Source of the DNA: Cacajao melanocephalus
Lineage: Eukaryota > Chordata > Mammalia > Primates > Pitheciidae
Reading direction: 5' to 3'
Assembly: GCA_963573385.1 (NCBI GenBank)
Contig: CAUYLG010026991.1
Span: 1 to 64,000 of the forward strand
Length of the DNA: 64,000 bases
In this document: piece after piece, positions 55,752-64,000 of the stretch
Layout: every line of letters begins with the position of its first letter
Position numbering within the stretch: the stretch's first letter is position 1
Program-made: the position numbers and the translations under genes
Notes under the pieces: generated by a model
The model's input: only the letters and a program-made list of their open reading frames with translations
Databases searched by the model: none
What the model was told of the DNA's origin: nothing

Positions 55752-56099
55752 GGCATGGTTTGCCTCTGTCCCCACCAAAATCCCATCTCGAATTGTAATC
55801 CCCATAATCCCCATATGTCATGGGAGAGACCCAGTGGGGGGTGATTAAATCGTGGGTGTGGTTTCCCTCATGCTGTTCTCACGATAGTGAGTGAGTTCTC
55901 GTGAAATCTGACGGTTTTATAAGCATCTGGCATTTCCCCTGCTGGGACTCATTCTCTCTCAAGCCGCCCAATGAAGAGGTACCTTCTGCCACGACAGTAA
56001 CTTTATTGAGGCCTCCCTAGCCATGTGGAACTATGAGACAATTAAACCTCTTTTCTGTATAAATTACCCAGCTTGGGTCCATGAGAATGGACCAATACA
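55752..56099 (+). mobile_element. MST-type solo LTR
   Basis: TGGCATGGTTTGCCTCTGTCCCC, 'catgggagagacccagtggg', TCTGACGGTTTTATAAGC, GTATAAATTACCCAGC, to GGACCAATACA. About 348 bp. No clear 5-bp target repeat is left. Confidence 0.92.
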
Positions 56100-56569
56100 G
56101 TCATTAATAGGAAGCCTGGAAAGAAGCACCAAACTTAGGCCAGGGAGGGAACTTAGGGTAGTGGGAACACCAAGGCATTGGAGTCAGGGCAGCCTTGAGC
56201 TAGATCCCATCCACCCTCCCAGCAGCCTGTCAGCCCTGCTGAGACTTTTCTTGAGCCTCCTTTTCCTCATGTGCAGGAGGAGTGGTGATAGGAGTAAATG
56301 CAGTGACCAGTGTCAGACACCTCACTCTGTGGCTGAATCACTAATAAACATTCCCTCAGTCTTCTCCTGGTCTGCATAGCATCACCTCAGGCACCCTACA
56401 AGCCGGTTAAATGAAATCAAAGTTACCTTGTACTTTCTCTTCAGTAGCCACACTTGCAGTTATTATAGCCTTTCAGGAATTACTGTCTTATCACTGAATT
56501 TCATGGGCATGTTTTTGGTCTTTCACAGTTAAGTGTGATGTTGGCTTGTGATTTAAGATGATGTTTCCT
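56100..56569. other. Unique sequence, nothing recognised
   Basis: No transposon recognised. A 118-codon plus-strand open frame (56023-56379) starts inside the LTR and has no recognisable motif. Confidence 0.5.
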
Positions 56570-56846
56570 AAGCCTGTTGTAACTAGTATCACAAACTGGG
56601 TGGCTTAAAACCATGGTGATATATTTTCTCACAGTACTGAAGGAGGCCAGAAATTAGAAATCAATGTGTTTGCAGGGTTGGAGTCCTCTGGGGGCTCAGA
56701 GGGATAAACTCTCCCAGGCCTCTCTCCCAGCTCCTGGTGGTGGCTAGCAATCCTTGGCACTCCTCATCTTGCAGATGCGTGACTTCAGTCTCTCTCTCCA
56801 TCTTCACATTGCTGTCCATTATTGTCTCTTAAGAAGGATGCTCTCA
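56570..56846 (-). mobile_element. MLT1-like LTR, left of an Alu
   Basis: GTATCACAAACTGGGTGGCTTAAAACC, TTTTCTCACAGTACTGAAGGAGGCCAG, 'ctcctggtggtggctagcaa', TCCTTGGC. Broken by an Alu; resumes at 57155. Confidence 0.88.
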
Positions 56847-57140
56847 GGCCGGGCGTAGTGGCTTGGGCCTGTAATCCCAGCATTTTGGGAGACTGAGGCG
56901 GGTGGATCACAAGGTCAGGAGATCAAGACCATCCTGGCCAACATGGTGAAACCCCCTCTCTACAAAAAAATACAAAAATTAGCTGGGCATCCTGGCACGT
57001 GACTGTAATCCCAGCTACTCAGGAGACTGAGGTAGGAGAATGGCTTGAACCTGGGAGGGGAAGGTTGCAGTGAGCCAAGCTGCACTCCAGGCTGTTGACA
57101 GAGTGAGATTCGGTCTCAAAAAAAAAAAAAAAAAAAAAAG
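56847..57140 (+). mobile_element. Full-length Alu with clear target repeats
   Basis: GGCCGGGCGTAGTGGCTTGGG through both arms to a long A tail. GAAGGATGCTCTCA (56833-56846) and GAAGGATGCTTTCA (57141-57154) are the target-site duplication, differing at one base. Confidence 0.98.
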
Positions 57141-57154
57141 GAAGGATGCTTTCA

Positions 57155-57430
57155 TTAGATGTGGTGGGGCTCACCTTATCCGAGTGTGATCTTATGTCCA
57201 TCCTTACCTTAATTACACCTGCAAAGATTGTATTTCCTAAAGTCCTTAAAAAAAAAAAAAGGGAAAAGAAAACAAAAGGAAAAGGCATAAGTGTAAAACA
57301 AAAAGGTAAAAAAAGAAAAAGAAAAAAGATTAAAATAAATAAATAAAATTTTTAAAAAATTTAAAAGAGACCCTATTTCCAAATAAGGTTGTATTCTGAG
57401 ATGCCAGGTGGACAGAAACTTTTGCAGAAG
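57155..57430 (-). mobile_element. MLT1-like LTR, right of an Alu, with an A-rich insert
   Basis: CTTACCTTAATTACACCTGCAAAGATTGTATTTCC, then an A-rich low-complexity stretch at about 57249-57365, then GAGACCCTATTTCCAAATAAGGTTGTATTCTGAGATGCC. The LTR block CCTATTTCC appears on both sides of the A-rich stretch, so about 120 bases were inserted, perhaps a retrotransposon tail. Confidence 0.85.
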
Positions 57431-57439
57431 CACTATGTA

Positions 57440-58325
57440 AAACAGTGAAGATGGATACTATTTACGTTGTTAAAAAAGCATTTATATAAAATGCTTTTAG
57501 CATTTGGTGCTTAATATTATTAAATATCTTTTTGGCTTCCTTAAGGTAAAAAATATTTCCTTTAATTTGACAGATTGAAGAGGATCACTCTAAAAATTGT
57601 TTCCCTAATTATAACTGATACTTTTATTATGGTATGAGGTTTCCTTAGTATGTAGTATTCTTTTAAAACACTGTGAGATTATGTTCAAAAAATATTATTT
57701 AGAATTTTTAAAGCTATATTCTTAATGAGAATGAATTGCAATTTGTCTTTAGGAAAATTTTCAATGCTGTTATAGAGTCACATCAACTTCTTAAAACAAA
57801 TTGGAAAATTGTCTACCCTTTTTATATGCTTTAGATAAGGGTATACATGGTGAAATTAGTTATCACTTGCCTATGAATCCATTGAACCCAGGGCCATTTT
57901 ATGTAAGTGACTGTGTGAAACTTAAAAAAAAATTCTATTCAAATAAATAGTTATTGATCTAGGCAGATAGATCGATTTTAATAGCCTACTAGAAAATGTT
58001 TTAACATTTCACTGTAACTTTTCAAATTAATTAGTAGAATTTCCCAGACTATTCTGTTTTAAACACTCTGCCTTGCTCCTTGTATATACATTGTACTTTT
58101 GTGTTCTCTTTCCCTTTCACCCCCTTTTTTGGGGGATTACTTGACTTCCTAGAGACCATTTTATTTTCTCCCCTGCCACATAAAGATATCAGTTATTCCA
58201 TACATTGATTAGTTGTGTGCTTTTTCTGTTTCTTTTATTGTTAGCTGTATTTTTCCCTCCACTATGCCTTCACCATGATTTTCATAGGCTTTGTTTTGCA
58301 ACTTAAGAGGAAAAAGATAACAAAC
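57440..58325 (-). mobile_element. Degenerate old L1, antisense ORF2-like
   Basis: 'cttcttaaaacaaattggaa' with AATTGTCTACCC and TCACTTGCCTATGAATCCATTGAACCCAGGGCC follow reversed L1 ORF2 order. The rest is AT-rich and decayed. Probably one element with 58700-59570. Confidence 0.6.
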
Positions 58326-58398
58326 ACATACACATGCATATATGACATATATATGTGTGTATATATATATATATATATAGTATACCTATATATAATAT
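58326..58398. repeat. (TA)n / (CA)n simple repeat
   Basis: ACACATACACATGCATATATG passes into a (TA)n run ending near 58378. Confidence 0.85.
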
Positions 58399-58402
58399 TT
58401 AA

Positions 58403-58697
<295 letters not shown>

Positions 58698-58699
58698 TA

Positions 58700-59570
58700 G
58701 AAACATTTTATATACCTAATATTTAAACATGTTTCACATACATGCGTGTAAGTGTATGAAATATTTAAAGCTTTAAACTTGCATCTGGCTACAACATTTA
58801 ATACATATACTGGCATTTTATATTGTATCATGCCTATATATTTGTAAGTATATTTGCACATTTTGATTTTGGCCTTTTTCTGACCCATGAGATATTTAAA
58901 CGTGTGCTTCCCAAAATGATTGCAAGTTTTGTTTAATCTTTTGCTCTACACTTCTAATCTCATTGCTTTTTAAAAAATTAAACTATGGTGTTTTCAGAAT
59001 TTGTGTTTTTGAATTTTTATTTAAATAATCAACTTTTGTAGATATGCCAGGGACATTTTTTTTTAAAAAAGATATTCTCTATAAGTAAGACACAGAATGA
59101 TTATATACCTTTTAAGTCACTCTTACATATTAATTAAAATGTTCTATATCTTAAGTAAATGCTTATCTCCCTGAAGTTTCAAAGAGTATTAGTTTATATT
59201 GTTTTATTTGGCTAGCTATTTAGTGAATCATTAGTTATAGAGTAAGTTGCTTAGTTTCCTTAATTTGTTTCTAGGAGGGATTTACGGCTACAGACAATAC
59301 CATCAGTGGTGAATTCACATCACTCAGATACTTTGGTTAATTTCTACTTCTATTTCTAATGCTTTTGATTTTCTGTATTTTGAGTCTATTATTTTGCCCA
59401 TAGAGCTGCATGACTATTATATGTTACATTTCGATAATTCCATTGCCTATCACAATGAGGCTTTTGCTCCTTAATGCATTTTATTTTTAATTCTCCTTTG
59501 TCAATCTGACATTAAATTTCATCCCGCTTTGCACTCCTTTGTGATATCAGCATTCTATCCTGGAGGTATC
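58700..59570 (-). mobile_element. Degenerate old L1, antisense, continued
   Basis: CCTTAATGCATTTTATTTTTAATTCTCC and TTTGTCAATCTGACATTAAATTTCATCC resemble reversed late L1 ORF2/3' sequence; most of the rest is too decayed to place. Confidence 0.45.
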
Positions 59571-59989
59571 ATCCACTAACATTTGCCTAGTCCCTCACGC
59601 TCAGTGTTTGAAACTTTCTAACAGATCAATGATTGAAGGCAGGACGACACTCAATGGTGATTTCCATATTGTACAAGATGGACGATTCATCCCCTTCTAC
59701 GTTTTTCTGAATAAGCTCTTAGTGAGAAAAGGGGATCCCAATGACTGCTTTTCTCAAAGTTGATCTCTCATGCCCTGGTTCTGTGGGTCTGTCTGCATGG
59801 GACTGCAGTGCTATGAGGTGTACACAACCCAAAATAAAATTACTATAGGACACATGCAGAATGCATTGGTAACATCTGTTTCCAAGCTGGCCCTGGTGGC
59901 CAAATGTGATTTCTTTGGAACTCAACTTATTTGGGAAAACTCTTCTTAGAAAAATGAAATAATAAATTATTCCACCTCACCACTTATTA
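59571..59989. other. Unique sequence, nothing recognised
   Basis: No repeat family recognised. Confidence 0.5.
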
Positions 59990-60155
59990 TTCATCCATCA
60001 AACTTTTATTGAGAATCTTACATGGATCTATGAGGAATCCAGCCCTAAATACAGAACAGTCAATAAGACAGATATGGCCCATGCCCTCCCTTGTCGGATG
60101 GATAGCACATCCCACTGGAAGATAAAACAGGAAAACTGCAGTTGTAGGCCACCTG
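59990..60155 (-). mobile_element. L2 3'-end fragment
   Basis: ATTCATCCATCAAACTTTTATTGAGAATC, 'gaacagtcaataagacagat', ATGGCCCATGCCCTCCC. Reversed L2 terminus. Confidence 0.7.
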
Positions 60156-60399
60156 TTTCCTAGAAGCACACTTGTGATGGGGAGAGGAAGTGGAAATGGA
60201 CTGCTCCGATTCCCTCACATCTTGGAGAAGACAGTATGAAGGGATGATTTTTGTGATGAGGAACTGCTGGTGAGGAAAGTGATGTGACAGAAAGTGCCAT
60301 AGCCTTGGGCTAAGAGAAAATCAGCAATTAGCCAGAGAGAGACCTGCCCCACCCCTCCCAACAAAAAAAGTTGAAGATGGAAAAAAAAAGTTCCTTAAT
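60156..60399. other. Unique sequence
   Basis: Short A-rich spots near 60362-60390; nothing else. Confidence 0.5.
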
Positions 60400-60960
60400 T
60401 TTTATATATATATGCAAGGAAAGGGGAAGCTGTAGGGAGTGACGTCCCTTGCCTTTGGTACAAATAAGACTACAATCCATTGACACATCCTGGCAGACTG
60501 AATTGAGAGCTCTGGGAAAGTCCTGAGGTTACATTTTTCTTTTTGAAAAATGCTGCCAAATTGCTAATTTGGACTCACGTTCTTTTTCTGCAACATAGCT
60601 TTCTATGACCTCGAAGGAGCTCAAGTGTAGGCAGCCGAGTGTCTTAATGTCTGAGAATTGCCAACTCTGCTTCTGCTCCTGTAAGCTCTCGGGCTGGCTG
60701 GTCCGTAGGGTTAAATGGCTCATTGCAATTCAGCAAAGTGGGTTTTATGTGCAATTAATGTTTGTTAATTGGTTAAATGTCAAAGTATACATTTTTTGGG
60801 GGGAAGAAAAAGTTCCTGCAATACAACCTCCACCCCCAGCCCCTTTAAATATCAAAGGGTGAGATGTTATTCTCAAACAAATGCAGAGGCCATCATCTTC
60901 AGTGTCTGCTTCAAATTGAATGGACAGTACCTTAGTTTAATGTCTCTCTTGGGAGAAGAG
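60400..60960. promoter_or_regulatory. Candidate conserved enhancer-like block
   Basis: Repeat-free. Contains 'gcaattaatgtttgttaatt' followed by GGTTAAATG (homeodomain, FOX-like TGTTTGT and HNF1-like GTTAATTGGTTAAA), TCATTGCAATTC (C/EBP-like), GTGACGTCCC (CRE-like) and ATATCAAAGGG (TCF-like). Two perfect hairpins sit side by side: CATTTTTC/GAAAAATG (60532-60552) and CCAAATT/AATTTGG (60556-60572). Function is inferred from motif density alone. Confidence 0.3.
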
Positions 60961-63199
60961 ACAATAATATGTCAGCACATCTGAGTTTAGAATCAAAATT
61001 AAGGGGAAAGTGAAATTGCCTTTACTACCTGGCCCCTGAAGAAGAAAGAAGGGCTTTGACTCAACTATCGCAGCCCTTGTTTGAGTCTCCATCTTTTTTC
61101 CCTAATATTTTAATATTTCTCCTTTGTGCATCATGTGTACTCTCGGCTTTTTGCTGTTTTGTTTCTTCTGCTTTTGGATGTGTCCATATCTATGTATTCT
61201 GGTTCTGTTTGTTTAGGCGCTAAAGGTTCAGAGATTATTACTGCATCCCCTTTATAATTACCATTTTTTATTACATAAAGTTTATGTACTTAATGTAAAA
61301 TATATGCTTAATGTAAAATATACATAGTAAACATACACCACGGTAAAAAAAAATAGGAACAAACTAAACCACTTGGTTCTTCAGTCTTGACGCATATCTG
61401 CTACTAAACTGAATAATGGTTGTCTTTTCCAAATTCATAGGGAAAAAGTAGATTTAGGAGTCTCCGTCTTAGAATTTCTCCAACAGTCTTATTTTTTTCC
61501 TTAGGAATTTGATATCTGCTACAGCTCTGGGCTGGTTAAACTGTGTTTTATCCATACCCCTGGTAGAGCTTAGGAGTGGATGTCCTAGACATTTTTAATT
61601 CCGTGTCTTATCCTTTTTTAAGAAAATAATTCTCTTTGTATTCCTCCTCTCTCTTGCACTTCTGTGGTATAGTGCTATGGTTAAGTTCTGTCTGCCTCAC
61701 TGACTGCCTGCTCTCCCTGCTGGACGGAGGAGGTTAGGTAAATTATTTCTAAGCTACAGCCATTTATTCCCTCTTCTGTTGCATCAGTTGCCTTGCACAC
61801 ATCATGCCTTTCTTTCTTTTTCTAACCTAAGAATGGAAAGACTCCTGGGGCCAAGATGTCGTGTCTATGTTTAGTTTTAGTTTTAGTTTGCTCCTTAGGG
61901 ACGACAGATACAGTCTATCCTGATGGCTCTTCCAGGCCATGACAGATTCTGAAAAGCCAACTGATCATAAAATAAGCTCCATATATTTTCTTGACATGTT
62001 CTCTCTTCAATTCATTATTGGAAATCTACGACACGGCTTCTTGGTGATTGTGAGCAGGACCAGCTACATGGGTATGTGGCTTACCCGGTTGCACAGGGCC
62101 CCATGCTTAGGACAGTTCACACTGAGTTTAATGTTCTGTTGCCACTATCTTGCTTCCATGTTTTTTATTTAGTTTTGCCCTGGGTCTCCAAAATAATGGA
62201 GCTGGTCCTGATTCTTTGGATAGGATTCTGACCAATCCTCTTTGCATGTCATCAACCTAGAAAATGTACTTGGCTAATAAATGGGAGTTTCCATCCTCCT
62301 CATCTTGGGAGGATCAGGGACACGTATGTACCTCCCTGGCCCTTGGGAGAACATGTTAATATTCCCCAGTGTTCAAAGGTAAGAGTTGAGTTCAACAAGG
62401 ATTTAACATAACATGCCAAAGAGTTTATAATTACATTGGGTGGTGAGCTCATTCACTGATAACAATGTTTTTATGAATGGAAAGGATCGAGGTCCAAGGC
62501 ACTTGGAAAGTCATTCAAAACTTTGCCGTAATGATCTGTGAATTTCATCCAAAGAATGTATCATTGCTACTCAGGGGACATGCTACGTCCAGAAAGTAGA
62601 CGATGGTAAGCCAACAGAAGAATATTTGTCTTTTGTTTTTCCTGTATCTCTGTCCCAAACTTGAGTTGAATCTCCATTGGCTACAGGAAGGAAGCATGCA
62701 GCAATCTCCTCCTCAGCTAGGTATTCAAAACAAAATGTGTTTTTCTATGGACATCTCTAACTTCAGGGACCAGGGAGAACACTTTGCCACAATTGGAGAA
62801 CCTAAGTTATACATTCTCTGGGAAATGTGGTCAACTTGGAAATATGGCCAGTTGGACTTATAGTTACGCATGGCAGATAGGTTAATAGAGAGAAAGAACA
62901 AACTGGCTTTTCATCTTAGACCAATAATCCACAATCTCTCTCTCTCTATGACTGTCTTTGATTTTCTTTTGTGTGTGATGAGATTTTAATTGGGCCATTG
63001 AAGGAAAGAGGGGAAATGATCTCCCTCCAGCAGAATGCACCACTGTAGTATTTCTAGTTAGTGGGTAGAAGTCTGGGCAGAGTTGTGTTTGTTTATTTAT
63101 ACTTTTTGCTTTTGTTCAGTTTTTGACTTGGTGGAAGAGAAATTCCTTTTAAAGCATACCACACTGGTCTAGACTCTCTGTCTGTCCCACCAAGGGTAA
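60961..63199. other. Mostly unique sequence
   Basis: About 2.2 kb with no confident repeat. 62030-62215 (GCACAGGGCCCCATGC ... TTTTGCCCTGGGTCTCC) has the feel of an old interspersed repeat I cannot name. AT-rich patch with TTAATGTAAAATATA copied twice at 61280-61325. A TC run lies at 62937-62948. Confidence 0.45.
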
Positions 63200-63420
63200 T
63201 ATTGTGGAAAGAGCCTTGGGGATGAAGTTGGGAAGTCAGGATTCAAGTCCCAGCTCTGCAAGTAGCTGCCAACCTTTGTGCGTCTCATTTTCACCATCCT
63301 CAAGAAGAGCTGGGGTAAAGTTTATGGATCCCAAGGTGGTTGTGATGGCCATAGGATAGTCTTTGAAAATTCCCTAACCCAGTGTCTAGCACACAACAGC
63401 TGTTCAAATTGTGCTTAGTT
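63200..63420 (-). mobile_element. MIR element
   Basis: ATTGTGGAAAGAGCCTTGGGG, 'gattcaagtcccagctctgc', CTCATTTTCACCATCC, AGTGTCTAGCACACAACAGC. Reversed, near full length. Confidence 0.85.
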
Positions 63421-63904
63421 GAAAGAGAACAGAGGTATAGCTCTGTGTTGGTGTTCTGATTGTTATTAAATGTCCCTTTAGTAGGAAACTACATTTGATC
63501 AAATTCATCTCCATTTGCCTAGTCATCCTCCCTATGAATTTTCTAAGAGATATTTTGAAAAGAATTGAGAGAATGAAACCCCAAACTAACATAATTAGTA
63601 TTTGCACCTAAACCTCAATGCAAGGAAATGTGGTAAGATGGAGCATGCAGAAATCTATTTTACTAATGTGGTTAGGCTTAAACATGTTCTGAAACAATAT
63701 AACACACTCTTTAATACTAGCAGAATGTCAACAGAGAGCAAGAAAAAAAAAAAAAAAAAAAAAAACCTCCTTGCCCCAGCCTGGGGTGGAGTAGCATTTT
63801 TAAGACTAGTTGACAAATGGATAGGGCAAGATGGCGCCCTTGTCATATGGGAAAGACAGAGGACAGAGAAAGAGAGGGAGAGGCAGAGTTAGAAGAGGAA
63901 GAAA
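63421..63904. other. Unique sequence with an A tract
   Basis: A pure A run at 63743-63766, not clearly attached to a retrotransposon body. A purine-rich patch follows at 63848-63904. Confidence 0.6.
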
Positions 63905-64000
63905 GGCCGGGCATGGTGGCTCATGCCTACAGTCCCAGGACTTTGGGGGGCAAAGGTGGCAGGATTGCTTGAGCCCAGGAGTTTGAGACCAGCCTGGGCA
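63905..64000 (+). mobile_element. Alu, 5' part, cut by the window edge
   Basis: GGCCGGGCATGGTGGCTCATGCC ... GGATTGCTTGAGCCCAGGAGTTTGAGACCAGCCTGGGC. The left arm start; the rest lies outside the window. Confidence 0.96.

Noticed and set aside
56023..56379. 118-codon plus-strand frame
   Set aside because: Starts within the end of an MST LTR and runs into unique DNA with no motif or codon bias.

Overview
This window is nuclear DNA from a primate, most likely human. The evidence is about ten Alu copies with S- or Y-like sequence, primate L1 fragments, MST/THE1-type and MLT1-type MaLR LTRs, hAT-Charlie fossils (MER5A and relatives) and many old MIR and L2 pieces. No host protein-coding gene, exon, tRNA, rRNA, CRISPR array or bacterial-type feature could be supported. 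No reading frame exceeds about 170 codons, and every long one lies inside a transposon or a low-complexity tract. The window reads as an intergenic interval or a long intron.

Layout. 0-8 kb: an Alu tail, an old LTR relic, a ~300 bp direct duplication (1904-2196 and 3282-3592) flanking an L1 ORF2 fragment and a MER5A, then MIR/L2, and an MLT1-like LTR split by an L1 3' end. 8-14 kb: L1M split by an Alu, an unrecognised decayed segment (10618-11540), L2 and hAT copies, and a repeat-free block at 13.1-13.5 kb. 14-20 kb: a second direct duplication (14151-14447 and 15908-16173) around a hAT and an Alu-split MLT1, then an MST LTR nested inside an older MaLR LTR. 20-35 kb: L2, MLT1, an unresolved ERV-like LTR, an MST solo LTR, four Alus, and a MER5A nested in another hAT relic. 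35-36 kb: an AT-rich palindromic satellite. 36-48 kb: mostly unique sequence with MER5A, L1M, MIR, MLT1 and an MST solo LTR with perfect 5-bp target repeats. A foldable inverted repeat lies at 42.5 kb. 49-56 kb: a GGA polypurine tract, minus-strand MLT1-like LTRs, a CA/TG microsatellite complex inside a compound inverted plus direct duplication (52.56-54.09 kb), a CCCTT tract and another MST LTR. 56-64 kb: an MLT1-like LTR split by an Alu with clear target repeats, a long degenerate minus-strand L1, then mainly unique sequence with an enhancer-like block at 60.4-60.96 kb.

No genes act together here. The points of interest are three independent ancient local duplications of about 160-310 bp, each with copies roughly 1-2 kb apart, one of them combined with an inverted repeat; several structure-prone tracts; nested transposons that give an insertion order; and repeat-free blocks with transcription-factor-like motifs that may be conserved regulatory elements. 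Family names come from recognition of consensus sequence by eye. Exact subfamilies and boundaries (usually within 5-30 bp) need a repeat-library search.
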